Positions 1 to 12,945 of a stretch of 64,000 nt of DNA are shown here, piece after piece. Both the position numbers and the translations under genes were made by a program. Positions within the stretch are counted from its first letter, which is position 1; each line of letters opens with the position of its first letter. This stretch comes from Lonicera japonica (lineage: Eukaryota; Streptophyta; Magnoliopsida; Dipsacales; Caprifoliaceae). Under the pieces are notes generated by a model. It worked only from the letters and a program-made list of their open reading frames with translations. It made no database searches and was not told where the DNA came from. The stretch spans positions 15,352,422 through 15,416,421 of the forward strand of contig CM038471.1 in assembly GCA_021464415.1 (NCBI GenBank), written 5' to 3'.

Positions 1-575
1 ATGAGTCAAATTATCCTACGCATGATCTAGAGTTAGTAGCTTATGTTTGCTCTGAAGACATGGCGACACTATTTGTACGGGGAGAAGTTCGAAGTATTCT
101 CAGATCATAAGAGCCTATGTTACCTGTTTACTCAACGAGAGTTGAACATGAGGTAGAGACGATGGATTGAGTACCTAGAGGACTTTGACTTACTGTATCA
201 CCCTAGAAAGGAGAACATGGTTGCTGACGTCTTGAGTCGCAAGACTACGAAAGTTGTTGCGAGTATTATAGGAAATTAATGGCACATGATGGATACCTTC
301 AGGGATTTCAACTTACAGCTTGTGGAGGAACCAAACAAAGTTTACCTTAGTGCCTTAGTTATTACACATTCTATCTTCACCAAAGTGTTTGAAGCCTAAC
401 AACCAGATCCAGAGTCAAAATCCTTGTGTGTACTAATTCAGGGTGGTGAAGAAGTTGAAGGTTGGACATTTCGTGAGGATAAAGGTCTTCTATACTGAGG
501 TAGAGCGTTTGTTCCTAATATCGAGCAGCTAAAAGATGACATATTTCATGAACACCATCATTTGAGGTTTACTTT
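1..575 (+). pseudogene. Ty3/gypsy pol remnant: RNase H and linker to integrase
   Basis: The translated sequence shows the RNase H region of a Ty3/gypsy polyprotein: [28 protein letters not shown] and the closing HPRKENMVADVLSRK are all recognisable near positions 20-245. The linker toward integrase follows, up to the first His of the integrase zinc finger near 550-560. RNase H would remove the RNA template during reverse transcription. The copy is dead: it has stop codons (for example an Arg/Gln codon turned to TAG after NMR, and others near 278, 399 and 500). The reverse transcriptase lies off the left edge. The gene continues at 14804 in the same orientation; the 14.2 kb between is a later insertion. 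It could be any chromovirus-like clade; the exact clade is not resolved. Confidence 0.85.
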
Positions 576-1602
576 TGATGTAACAAGAAATTGGTACTTT
601 GCAACCCACTAAAATATACTTTGAAGAGCATATATTTTTACATTTGTGGTGTTTTCAGGTGCATAGAATTAAATGGAGAATATTGACTTTTGGAAGAAGT
701 AATTCGGAGTTGAAAAGGAAAAGTTATGGCGAAAATAAATTTGGTGAGGAAAATAAAAGAGCAATTTTCTAGGCTAAAACAAAAAGGGAGTGAGATTAAT
801 AATCAAGGAGTTGTCTTGATTAAATGGTAGTTGTAGTAGGTATACATGTAGTGGACCAGAGTTTAAATCCTTGGAGCTTCAATTTTATTTTTCAAGCATC
901 AACGAAACTAAATTTGCCACATATTGAATTTTTTTTCTCTTCTACTCTGCTCGTTTACTGAGGACAGAAGAATAGCTTTACTCTTAATTTTTTTCCTTTC
1001 ATTCTCTTCGATAGACGTTCAAAGTTTTAACATTGATTTTTTTTATTTCTTTCTTCGCCAAGAGCATAGATTCTTTCTATTTGGTTTTTTTTTTTTTTTT
1101 GATAATTATGGAAAAACACTTTTATTTGTTTTGAGTACCCAAGTAAATACTCAATTTATTTATTTATGTATTCCACAATTATTTGTTTTGTTTTATTTAT
1201 AAGCATGCTAGGCTAGATTATTTTCTAAGATTGAAGATTAGTTTATTTGATTGATTTTATTGCAGTTATTCATGCCAAATTGACTCTACCAATTTGATAC
1301 TTTAATGTTATAAATAATTCTTCCTATTGAATGCCTATTTTAACTAATAAAAAAAAAGATTGGATTCTCATTATATTTTGTTGGGTTCACCTTATGGTTA
1401 GTTAAGATCGGATATAGGGTGTGTTTTAACGGATATAGTGAGTGGGAAGAATTAATAATTGAATTTTATAAATTAATTGGATTTAGTTGATTTTATTTTT
1501 CACATCTAATAGAGTCGAGAGACCAAATTAGTGCGAGACAAAAAATAGAGTTTATTTGGTATGAATATTAGCAACATTATATCAAATATATGACTCCGCC
1601 AC
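576..1602 (+). repeat. 5' LTR of the Athila-like element, truncated
   Basis: Matches the right LTR (12946-14803) from the TGATGTA start to 'gactccgccac'. Compared with the right LTR it lacks about 0.5 kb, including the whole 97-bp tandem array. Its 3' part is missing: at 1603 another element begins, and no LTR end or primer binding site could be found afterwards. Confidence 0.8.
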
Positions 1603-2140
1603 TATAATACCATGTGTTCCTTTTTCCGCGTTGATCTTTTCTCAAGCTCGGTTAAGGCATAATCTCTGTTAGAACGCGAGCATTGGGTTTCAAGCCCTTC
1701 GTATTCGACCCGATACTTCTAACATGTCATGTTAGGTATATTAAGTTTGAGGGAGCAATCGTTACGTTATTTGGGTGGTTCAGATTGGAATCGAAGTGTA
1801 AATCGCGTGTTTCGACTTTTCGTGATTCGTCGATTTTTGGCCAACTTTGAGGGGCCATAACTTCTTCATCCAATCTCCAAATGACCCTTTGTTTGCGGCC
1901 ACCTCTTCATTTATTTCCGCTCTACAACTTTTGTGTTTCGGTCGAGTTGAGATTCAACCATTTCGAGGTCTATTTCGGGCTCAAAAGGTTGGTTATTTGT
2001 GTAGTGACCACCATGATCAATCATGGAAGGCCATGATCGATCATAAACCCTTATATGGACATTTTTTTGGTTCATGATCAATCATGGTTCATCTGAATGA
2101 TGGTTTTGAGCATATTTAACTCGTTTTTCTTCATTTAAAA
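1603..2140 (-). mobile_element. TGTAATACCCC-type long LTR, left part (split by the 2141 insertion)
   Basis: The sequence from the damaged terminus TATAATACC matches the reverse complement of the right end of the 17414-19686 element and of 37680-38233. The shared phrases include TTGGCCAACTTTGAG followed by GCCATAACTTCTTCATCC. It contains three copies of a CATGATC(A/G)ATCATG palindrome at 2011-2087. Orientation is opposite to the 17414 copy. It seems to continue at 4205-4940 after the nested insertion; the far end was not found. Confidence 0.65.
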
Positions 2141-4204
2141 TGTAACACCCTTGCCTTAATTTACATGATAATACCTGTAATTAAAACCTGGGGTGTTACT
2201 AATCCATATTAGTGGGACTAAGACATGTATATAGAAAGAGTATAATTCAACAACAACCGATATATCAATTATTACTAAGCATGGGATACCAAAAATATAT
2301 TATAATATCTAAGCATTCATCATATGTGTATAATCCAAACCACGTGTATTTCCAAAATATATAGAATCCTCGAGCTAGCCGTGGCTTCCCGGAGAGCACA
2401 TATATACATCAAAAATATACTGTATCAGAGCTTCTATTGCACCCCTGATCCCATCGCTTCCCTGTCCCCAAGGGACTCGTGAGTACCTGAAATGTTTTAC
2501 AGAAAACCGGGGTGAGCCATTTGCTCAGTAGGGGAGGGTACAGGCTATATATATATATATATTCAAAACCAGTATATAACCATATCTTCCAAACCACGTT
2601 TAAATCGATAACATAAAGAAGAACCAAATTCATCAAGCGATTATGCATGAACGTGCTAATGTAGGTTACCTCCCGTGTCAACCGATTACCGTACAATAGA
2701 AAGCTTGAGCTGTGAGTATATGCCATTGCCACCGAGATGTCAGATCATCAAACTAATACCCTGGGATCAATTGTCCCGATCCCATGTGAATATAGAACAA
2801 TAACCCTGGGATCAATTATCCCAATCCCATATAATCATCGATAACAACAAAACCATAGTGCATTGCCAATTTGCCTAGGTTCCCGGGCTCCACACCGGTA
2901 GTTTATAGGCGGCCAAATATTGCTCCCCCAGGGGTTTAGGGCTTTTCAACCCAAGGGTACCGAGCCCTGCCTAGTTTTCCATTCCGGCAAGCACTATACA
3001 TTCATACTATAAATCATTTCCCGCAAGACATAAGCTCTCTAGCACATCAATAAATGATATTAGCTTCCCCAGGAACAGATAATTAAAGTTCGAGCCATAA
3101 TATTGCCTTCAAGCCTTCGAAACATTGTCGAGTTTTCAGTTGACACAATAATGACATGTACACACACACACATATATAGATATATATATATATATATATA
3201 CTGCATAACATGGTAATAATGCATATAAAGCAATCTATACCATATATATCTTAACCAATTCAATCACATGTCCCTTGGTATGTAAATTTTATCAATAAGC
3301 CCTTTTCATTAACAATTTCTTACATACAACCAAGAGACATCTCGTTTGATTCAATTAACTCTTTATACCTCGTATATATGGAAAATCTTGCCTTGAGTCA
3401 AGCAATCATAGCATCACAAGTCATAGAACAACATAAACTTTCTTACAATCAAGTTCCCAATTAAACATAGAATCAACACAAAAATTATTGAGAAATAAAA
3501 CCATAAAATCAAGTTTTGCTAACAAGGAAACCCCTACCTCAACTTATTTCAAAGAAGAAGAAGAAAACACGAAGATTTAAGCCTTTCCCCAAGCGATCCT
3601 CACGAAGAAGATGATGAATAGTGAAATAGAGGAGGATTTGAATGATTTGGAGCAAAAATCTTCAATCCAGAGTGAAAACAGGCGAGAATCGCTCAAGAAC
3701 TCTTTACTTTTTCTCTCTAGAACTCTCTAGAAGGTGGTGGAAGAGTTTGGGTCGAAATAGGTGAAAAAATAAGCAAAAAGCACTTAAAAACGAGCTAAGT
3801 CGGTGGACGGACACCGTATGGCGGACCGGATACCAAAACCAGAGTACCGGTCCGCAGCAAAAATTTCTCCAAAATTTTTCACACCAGACTGGTATGCCAA
3901 AATTGCTTACCAGTCCGCGGCCAAATCCTGCCCCAACATTTAAATGCCGAATCGGTATGCCTAAATCCTGGTCCGCAAGTCATTTTTCTGTCACACAACC
4001 CTATTCTTACTTTGGTCATAACTTCTCGCTCGGAACTCTAATTAAGATGTTCTTTATATCTACGGAGAGGTAATTCTGAGATCTACAATTTACGGAAGTA
4101 ACTTTTCTCTAAATTATGGAAAGATAATTTTCTAAAATTTCAATGTCCACACAAGACACATGTAGTACACATAATTAACATTAAAATAAACATAGAGTGT
4201 TACA
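2141..4204 (-). mobile_element. Solo-LTR-like element, TGTAACACCC family
   Basis: Begins TGTAACACCCT and ends AGAGTGTTACA, so the termini are short inverted repeats with TG...CA ends. Flanks are TAAAA (2136-2140) and TAAAC (4205-4209), a probable 5-bp duplication. It is the inverted relative of 6952-9217: the termini and internal blocks match in reverse complement, such as CTTGCCTTA and the GAGCCCGGGAACC... block near 2870-2970. No coding sequence is present. Long TG...CA LTRs with TGTAACACC termini are known from chromovirus (Tekay-like) elements, so a solo LTR is the simplest reading. Confidence 0.72.
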
Positions 4205-4940
4205 TAAACACTCCTACACCCCTATTTTCAAGCACCAACCATTAGGGGAGTGAGAGAGTGACTTGAGGGAGCTCTAAAGAGAGAGACTAGAGATTCTACA
4301 TATTTCCCATCCCTCATCCAAGATTTGAGCATAAAATTACCTTCTCCTTCACTATTCATCGTCTTCCACCTTCGTCTTCTCCCATGGGAGCTTGGAGCAA
4401 GCTAGGGTTTTGGTGATACAACGTTTACGTATCATCAACTCCTCGATCTGTCTACTTTAAGGTTGGAACACTAGTAATAAACCCTTGATTTCAAATTATT
4501 GTTGTTGCATTAGAGTTTTTTACTCAAAATGGGGATTTTTCATAAAAACCCTAAGTTTGTTATTCTCATGTGGGTTGGGTTGATTTAAGGTTCAATTAGT
4601 GATGCATATGGATAGATTATCACATATATATATCGTGTATTATCACTTCCTACCATACTATGAGCCTTACTCTCTCATATACACATCATACCCACTTTAT
4701 AGCCTAAGGAATGAACTAGGCTAGAGAGGATTTCAGGATTAATGCTTGGATCATGGTTGATCATGAATTATATGGAATAGTTATGCACATATACTTACAT
4801 AGTTAAGAATGTTGAACGTTATCTATGTGTGTTGAACTAAAAACTCGTTAGGTCATAATAAAACGGAACGACCCTTGAGTCTAGAGCCTTGTACGATACA
4901 TGGTAGGCAGTAGTAACAAGGACATGACCAAGATGCTATC
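4205..4940. other. Probable continuation of the 1603 LTR into the Athila-like internal region
   Basis: There is no gene here. The leader-like text (shortened 'gctagggttttgg' near 4400, clusters of CTCTCTC and CATCTTCC) resembles the leader of the 17414-19686 family read in the opposite direction. A TGATCATG palindrome occurs near 4750. The boundary with the gag-protease remnant that follows is not defined. Confidence 0.4.
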
Positions 4941-4987
4941 TAATGATGTAGTAAACATTGTCAATGGGGCATATTCCAACTACGGTT

Positions 4988-6081
4988 GAGCTTACACCTC
5001 AAGTTGTGAACCAAGCTCCTCCTATTAAGCAAGAAAGTGAAGATACCTCGAGTAAGACCTTTGTTCCTAAAGCCCATTTCTTCATAGGCTGAAAGACAAT
5101 AAGAAGGGTACTCAATTGGAAGAAATCTTAGATGCCTTTAAGCAAGTTCAAATAAACATCCCATTACTTAATGCCATCAAGCAAGTACTTTCTTATGCCA
5201 AGTTTCTCAAAGATTTGGTAACTCAAAAGAAGAGGATAAATGTTCCGAATAAGGCATTCTTAACTAAACAAGCAAGCTCCATTATTCAATGCAAGATCAC
5301 TGTCAACTATGGAGACTTTGGTTGTCCAACAATTTCATGCAAGATAAGAGATCTACATATTAAGCAAGCTTTGGTAGATCTAGGGGCTGGTATGAATTTA
5401 TTGCCATATTCAGTTTTTAAGCAATTAGGTTTGGGTGAGCTGAAGTCTACACCAATGACAATCCAACTAGCTAATAGATCTGTAAAATTTTCTAGAGGTG
5501 TCTTTGAAAATGTTTTGATACAGGTAGAGACATTTTACTTCCCAGTGGACTTTGTAGTCTTTGATACTGAATCTGTTCAGAACACAAACGGGCAAATCCC
5601 TGTGATCCTTGGTCGGTTGTTCCTTGGTATAGCTAATACGCTAATCAATTATAGGAATGGACTGATGAAAATAAGTTTTGGGAATATGACAACTGAGCTT
5701 AATGTCTTTGATACAAGCAAACAGCTCCAAGAAGATGAAATGACAGGTGTGAACATGATAGGTAGCTGGATATTTGATGGAGATGAAGATGAGCTTGAAA
5801 AAGAATTTATAAATTTGTTGGGAAATGAAATAAATGATCCAAAATTTCTTCAAGAATCAAGAGGAATGTTAAGAATCAAAAAGGAAGAGTGGGAAACAGA
5901 AGTTCATAACTTTTTATTTTCAGAGCTAGATAGTGAAAGAGATAAATCCTTTGATAATGAGAAGCTGGGCGAGAATATCCCATTTGATCCTGGTATACTT
6001 GAGTTAAAATCTAATGGCTCATTGGAGATACCCTATTCGCCTATTATTTCATGCTTCCGTCTATTGAGCCTATTAAGTTAA
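4988..6081 (+). pseudogene. Gag C-terminus and aspartic protease of an Athila-like element
   Basis: The frame open from about 5070 to 6081 encodes the end of gag (FKQVQINIPLL, YAKFLKDLV) and then a retropepsin-like protease. The protease would cut the element's polyprotein inside virus-like particles. Its active-site motif reads DLGAG at 5380-5394, where this group normally has DLGAS or DTGA; the flap and ILGR signature (VILGRLFLG, near 5605-5630) are present. A gag frame upstream (4988-5075) is in another phase, so there is a frameshift near 5075. The frame ends in ordinary stops at 6081, before any reverse transcriptase. I read it as a decayed or gag-pro-only copy. The long open frame without stops suggests it is not very old. 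Confidence 0.8.
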
Positions 6082-6951
6082 TTCATCTTATATCATATGA
6101 TCTAGAGCCTAACATATGCCATCAAATCTTGGAGGTAAGTGGTTGGTTTAATAAGTATGTTCATGTTGTGATTATTATATCTGCTGACCTTCCACGTGAT
6201 AAATATGCATTTTGCAATTAAATTAGATATGTTGTTTTTCTTTCTTCTTTCTTTAACAAAAATGCAGGTTTATCTTTATCATTGAGCTTTATCGACTTCA
6301 GGTGATTTCCCTCATTTTATTATTTACTTGTCTTTATACATTGAGGACAATGTAAGATTTCAATTGGGGTTGGGATTTATTTACCTTATCATTCCATGCA
6401 CTTCACTTATTTCACTTTGTTAGACAATGAGCTAAAATTTTTGAATATTTTTTTAAAAGGAACAAAGAAAAGCTTTGCAATGGTTCTTTGATATTGACTG
6501 AGATTTCTTTTCTAGCAAATGTAATAATAATGACGCATTTTTCTTAATACTTTACATGTACATGCTAAGTTTTCCTACTATCATTATTAAGAGAAATTTT
6601 ATGATTTTCAATCATCATTATACTTGAGCATATATGACAACTTATGCATGACTAAAGGGAAGAATGAGCATAATTGAAATTTTTTTGAAGAACATAGATG
6701 TGGAGACTAAGTAACCAGTGAATATTTGAGGCAATCTAAATATTTGAGGGTTTTTACATCAATTCTTAATTTTTGAAAAGTGTATTTTGTTGAATAGTGT
6801 CATTATTCTTTGCTTTGATTGAATAATAAAAAGGTACGTCCATGAAATGCAATTTTGTTTTAAGGATTCTTGATACTACTTGAATTGAAGAACTATATAA
6901 ACCTTAGGAAATGACTTAGGCCATCTTTGGCAGCATACATATTAGCCTAAT
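6082..6951. other. Non-coding internal region of the Athila-like element
   Basis: AT-rich sequence following the protease frame. It holds the phrases 'ttgaggacaatgtaagatttcaattggggttggga' style text common downstream of gag in such elements; no open frame of note and no recognisable domain. Confidence 0.5.
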
Positions 6952-9217
6952 TGTAACATCCTATATTTATATTTATGTTAATTATGTTGTATTAACTTCT
7001 TTATACTCGTGTGAGTAATCGTTTCATGATTCGGGTGGTCCAAATTAATATTGGCCCTTAAATCACGCGTTCTGGCCTTACACGTTTTTTTTTATTTTGG
7101 CTAAATTTGGGCTATCATAATTTTTTCGTTTCTTATCCGATTAATATGCTGTTCGCAAGAATATCTAGGTTTCATACCATTCTACAACTTTTGTATTTTG
7201 ACCGAAAGCTAATTCACACTCCTCGTTGGTCAAAACAGGGTCTGAAGTAGGCCAATTGCGAAATTCTGTTTGTTCGGTAGCACTTTGATAGAGCGCCGTC
7301 TTCGGCTAATTTTTGGAAATTATCTATCCTTTTGGAACAAATTACTTTAGGAAGTTGTAGATCTTTAAATTATCTTTTCATGCATATAAATATCACCTCA
7401 ATCGGAGTTCCGAGCGCAAAGTTATGGCCAAAATACAAATAGTGCTGCAGGCCCAAAAATGCTAAAGCGCGGACCGGTATGGAGTTTTTGGCATACCGGT
7501 CCGGCAGCAATTTTTCGGGAAAATTGTGACCCGCGGACCGGTAGTAGTTATTTGGCATACCGATCAGCCAGTTAATTATTCCCTCCGACTTAAACTTGTT
7601 TTAAGTGCGTTTTAACCATTTTTTCACCCATTTTTGACCCAAACACTTTCACAAACTTCTAGGAAGTTCTAGAGAGAGAGTGAGAGAAGGAGTTCTTAAG
7701 CGATTTTCGCGTGTTTTTCACTCCTGATCAAAGATATACGCTCCAAACCAATCAAATCCTCTTCTTGCTTACTATCCATCATCTTCCTCTTTGGAATTTC
7801 TTTAGGAGAGCTTGGGTTCTTTTCTTTCTTCCTTCTATACGGCTAATAAAACACTAGGTAGGGGTTTTCATGCTTTTAAAACTTAATAATTTGCTTTTAT
7901 TCCTTAATATTGATAGCTTTTGACTTGTGTTTGCTTGTGTATTTGAAAATATATGAAATCATGATATTTTTGTGACTAATGAAGCTATGAAAGCATGATT
8001 TGAAACAAAATATGCCATCCACACTTGCTTTAAAGTGTTATTCGAACTATATGAGATATCCCTTAGTTGTGTGAATAATATTTGTTGTTAATAATGAATT
8101 ATTGACGGATTATGCACACCAAAGGATAGAAAGTGGAACTTGGTTGATTGTGTATGGCATAAATTGTCCCATATGTTTATTAAATGGCATAATTTGCAGT
8201 GTCTACATCCATATTATGTCAATCGGAGGCCTGGAGATCTTACAGCGAGTTCTTGAACGAAATTGTGGCTAATGGTTTGATTGGCTATCTCGTGAAAGGC
8301 TTATATCTTATTTTATTGGTTCGAGGGGCTTGTATTCCTTGAAAATAGATATCTTGTATCAAATGAATAGTGCTAGGTGAGATGGAAAAATAAGTAGGGC
8401 CCGGTGCCCTTGGGTTGAAAACCCCTAAATCCCTGAGGGAGCAATGTTTGGTCGCCTATAAGTCATCGGTGTGGAGTCCGAAAACCTAGGCAAATTGGAA
8501 AGGCACTATGGCTTTTGTTGTTATCTATGTTTATATGGGATCGGAATGATTGATCCCAAGGTTGCTGTTATCTATATTCATATGCAATCGGGACAATTGA
8601 TTCCAGGGTATCAACTTGATGATGTTACACCTCGGTAGCAATAGAGTATACTCACAGCTTAGGCTCTCTATTATACGATAATCGGTTGACATGAGAGGTA
8701 ACCTGCATTAGCACGTTCATGCATTGTTACTTGATGATAATGATTCTTGTTGATATCATTTAGTAAACCTAGTTTAAAAGATGTGATTTTAAACCTGTTT
8801 TCGACCATATGCCCTATATTCCCCCTACTAAGCAAATAGCTCACCCCTGTTTTCTTTAAAATATTACAGATACTCACAAGTCCCATGAGGACAAGAAAGC
8901 GACAGGATCAGGGACAAAATAGAAGCTCTGATACAATTCATTTTTGGTGTATATATATTTTTTCGGGAAGCCACGGCTAACCCGAGGACTATACATACTT
9001 TGGGAATTCATGTGATTTGATTTTATATATAGACGTGATGCATGTTTAAATGTTATTTACATGTTTTTGTACCCCATGCTTGAAAACACTTGATATACAT
9101 GTTGTTGTTTATTTGTTTTCTTTTTATACACCTATCTTAGTCCTACTAAGATAGGTTAGTAATGCTCCAAATCTTAATTACAGGTGTTATCTTGTAGACT
9201 AAGGCAAGGGTGCTACA
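6952..9217 (+). mobile_element. Solo-LTR-like element, TGTAACATCC family, perfect TSD
   Basis: Begins TGTAACATCCT and ends AGGGTGCTACA. The flanking five bases are CTAAT on both sides (6947-6951 and 9218-9222). It is 2266 bp long, has no coding sequence, and is the inverted relative of 2141-4204. Two imperfect palindromes built on ACCGGT lie at 7471-7560, next to an inverted GGCCATAACTT-type motif (7386-7432). Long LTRs of this type belong to Ty3/gypsy elements, so recombination between two LTRs probably left this solo copy. Confidence 0.88.
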
Positions 9218-9412
9218 CTAATCCTACCCTTACATATATATACCATTAGTCACCCCTTTGAGCCTTTCTTTAGTAGCCTGATATCCTTACCTACTCCAAT
9301 TAGGAGTGTAACCCATATTTATAGCCTACCCTTTATTTAAAAATGTATTGAGATATTATTTCTATATATGGGCAATAGTGAAAAGTGAGCTTGAAAAAGA
9401 AAATAAAAGAAA

Positions 9413-9470
9413 GTGAAAAATGAAAAATGAAAAATGAAAAATGAAAAATGAAAAATGAAAAATGAAAAAA
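9413..9470. repeat. 7-bp tandem repeat (TGAAAAA)n
   Basis: About eight near-perfect copies of a 7-bp unit GAAAAAT, embedded in a longer purine-rich GAAAA tract (9380-9600) of the Athila-like internal region. Low-complexity frames on the other strand are artefacts. Confidence 0.85.
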
Positions 9471-9950
9471 ATAAAGCAAAAAAAAGAAAGACAGAAAAAA
9501 TGTAATGAAATCACCTTTAAAATATCAAAGTGAAAATTTTGTATGAAAAAAAAGATTGAAAAAAAAAAGCAAGCAAAAGAAAAGCTCAAATGAAGTGAAA
9601 TTTAGTCCAAAGTTTTAATTTTATATCTCAATGTGTTTCTTAGATTTTTGAATCCGTATTTGCTCCTTTATTTGATTAGGCATCACCCTAAGCCTTACAT
9701 TACAACCCAAAAAAAGTCCTAAAGATCCTTTGGAATATGGTTTTGAGGTAAAAGTGGTGGAGGAGATCCAATTAAGCATTTCACTTTTCTAGTGGAATTT
9801 ATCGTTTCATGAGACTCTTGTTGTTTTATTATTATCGTTTTTCATATATACGTGTGAGAGACATTTGAATTTGAATAAATTTACACTTTATAATTACACC
9901 ATATTTTTGAATGTTTCATTTGTTGAGTGTATGTTATGTGAGGAGTTTAA

Positions 9951-12560
9951 CAACGCCCAAAAATAGTAAGTTAATACACCCAAATGCAGGCGATCAAGTT
10001 GTAGTATACTAGGGAAAGTCCAAGGTCGAACCATAGGAAAGGCAAGGAATTTATTTCTTTAAGTATCTTTCTCAGAGGGGAGAAGGGAAAGGAAAGACTT
10101 GGGGAAAAAGAAAGAAAATTGAAAATTAAATTAAAACTACTAATTGACTAAACTAAAACTAAAAGCAAATATAATCCTAGGGTGTAAAATTAAAGAGAAT
10201 CCACAAGCGCAAATTATTTACCAAAAAGGCTTCCTAAATGCACTAAGGGCACATGAAAATAAACTAAAAATAAATAAAATAAAGCACTAATTAAATAAAA
10301 CAGAATATTAAATGAAATTAAAACGATAGGAAACAAATGTTAGGGGTATCCATAACTAGAGAGTACGAAACTAGTCCAATCGAATAATTCAAATATAAGT
10401 TTAAACAAGATTTTTCTCTAAGATTCAGCTCCTAGACTCTCCAACTATTTAATTATATTACTACTACAAGTATATGATAGCTCATACGTGACAAAGAATA
10501 TATAGACTAACTTTGAGCAATACAATTCGACAGTGAAGTTTCTAACTTCGAAAAAACGTAATTTAAAACCTAGTATTTTTAGTACGTGACAAAAATAATT
10601 CAAGTTAATTAAACATCTCAAAAATTAGTAGCCTAATACTCCTATAAGATTTGAATAGGTTTGAACGTGATTCAAAACAAATTCGTCTTAAGAAGTCAAA
10701 ACCGGCATTTTCTTAACATTTATGTGAATAAATACCAAAACAGCGCCAAATCAACCAATCCACTTAAGAAACTAAATCAACTAATTTAAGAATAAATACC
10801 ATCCTCAAATCAGCCAAGTTAGGGTTTTGGTGGAAAAATCCGTGAATCAACGTTTTTAAAGTTCTTAATCAAATGGAACTTTTGAACTAAGTTATGAAAA
10901 CATGTTTTTAATGCATTCAAAGATAACAAAATACTCATTCATTCAGTAGGTGATCTATAACCAATGTAAAAATCATATTCAAACCTATATTAGATTATAT
11001 TTAAAGATTAATTACGCATATTTCACTACGGAACCTTAATAAAGGATTTAGCTAGACATAATCAAATCAAATATGAAAATAATCTTAGAAATCAAGAAAA
11101 ACATTAAGAACGTAGATTTTTGAAAACTTTTGACTTTGAAATTTTGCAATTCCGATTTAAAACGTAGATTTTTCAACAAAAACAATAAACGAACTCAAAA
11201 CCGACAAAAACTAAACAAAATTGACCTAAACCCTAAAAATTCTAGAAAATCATATTCTTAATGATTAAGGATGAATCACACATGAATAGTATAGAAAAAC
11301 TATAAACTATTTGAATATAGAACAAGAATCAAGCATAAATCAACGAAAAGTCGACAAACTAGACCTATAAACCTTATAACCAGCCCCTAAAATGTGGGTG
11401 TAAGGTTGATTATAGAATACATATGATCTAAATTAACTAAATTATGAATATCAAAGCAAATGAACAAATAAAAGCAATCAAATTGAAAGAAAACAGAAAA
11501 CTAGAGTTTACCCGGCACATAATTGAGACTTGAATTAAAAATTGTATTGAATGATGAATTGAATATTGATTATAGTGATGTTGCAGCCTCAAAAGATAAT
11601 AAATAAACTAAACTAACAATTGTTTTAAGTAATTAAATAAGAAAACTCTCAAGTTTGATCTTCAGATACAACGTAAAAGCTCCCAAGAAAGTTACGGCGC
11701 TCTAAGCCTCTCTGTTAATCGATTTTAAATTGCCGCGTATCCTAAAATATGAGATATATGATTTTTTATATAGTACACAAGTATATCAAGTCGTTGCTTG
11801 AATAACCCTTGAAAAATGGGGCCAAAAGGAGCTAAAAATCGAGAACATGCCAAAAATTGAAGTGGGCATATCCTCATCATGTGGGGCTCAATCCTGGTGA
11901 GGGGATTGATCCTCACATGGGGATCGATCCTCATGTATATTTTGTTTTTCTTTCTTTTTCTTTTGGTTGTTTCTTCTTTTACTCATAACTTTCTGCTCTG
12001 AACTCCGATTAATGTACCGTTTTAGCTTACGTGTAGGTAATTCAAAGCTTTACAACTTTTATTTTTGTAGAGTTCTTCAAATTCTCAATGAATAAAAACT
12101 TTGATCTGCTATAGTTTCGAGCTTCTTACGGTAGTTCTCAATTTTGTTTGAAAACTTCTGGAATCGATTCGATTGAATTTCTTTTCTCTTGGATTCATTC
12201 TTGGACACTTGCATTCACTTCATTAATGCTTGGGGACTTGCATGTTCTCTTCTTGCTAGTGCTTTGGGAGTAGTTTGCGGAGTTTTCCTCGCCTCGGGCC
12301 TCGGAATAGATATTGACTTCTTCTTCGAGACTTCTTCTTGCACTTTTTCGCATCCAACCTTCTTTCTTGCATCCAACTTCAGCTACTTAACTTTAGGCCT
12401 GCAAAACGACTTAGTAACACAAAAATACAATGCTATGCCTTCTTTTCATACTTAAACCGAATTTAAATGTAATTTCCGATTTTAGACAGTAACTAGAAGC
12501 TAATTGAGCCTTGTTTAAAGGATTAGAAATGTAATTTTTTGGCTCAATCAAAGTTGAGTC
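9951..12560 (+). repeat. Non-coding dispersed repeat, copy 1 (LARD-like internal segment)
   Basis: From 'acgccca' near 9953 through about 12550 this matches, block by block, a second copy at about 19902-21452 plus 25439-26490. Shared blocks include 'gtccaagg(t/c)cgaaccatagg' near the start, 'ccgacaaaaact' near 11200, and GGATCGATCC-type palindromes at about 11885-11935. No protein is encoded. It is either a nested non-autonomous element or a conserved non-coding part of the host element; clean ends and TSDs were not found. Confidence 0.6.
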
Positions 12561-12929
12561 ATAGCATAGTTTAGATGGAATTTAAAAGTTTTGCCTACTT
12601 AGATATCAATGATGTTATGTTATTGTCAATTCACACACACAATGAGATTAAAGAGAATGAAATATAAGTATAAATCTTGCTAGTTTAATAACTTTGATGT
12701 TGCATGTGTATCACATTGCTTAGCATGTGGGTATTTTGATGTTCGTGTTAAATTATTTGCATTAGTGAAAGAATGGGAATAAATTTTAAAAAGAACAATT
12801 GCATTTGAATTTTGTTGGTATATTCACTAAAAACCATCACGTGACTTCACTCGTCCACTTCGGGGAACCTTGGGGTTAAACAAAGAATTTATTTTAAGAT
12901 TTTTGCTTTGCTCGAGGACTAATAAAGTA

Positions 12930-12945
12930 TAAGTTGGGGGAAATT
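12930..12945 (+). other. Polypurine tract before the 3' LTR
   Basis: A run AAGTTGGGGGAAA lies directly before the TGATGTA start of the right LTR. This is where plus-strand DNA synthesis of an LTR retrotransposon is primed, and it fixes the element's orientation as plus. Confidence 0.7.

Noticed and set aside
12189..12455. 88-codon frame and its relative at 26041-26397
   Set aside because: Both lie in the non-coding dispersed repeat; the two copies differ by indels that break the frame, so it is not under coding constraint.
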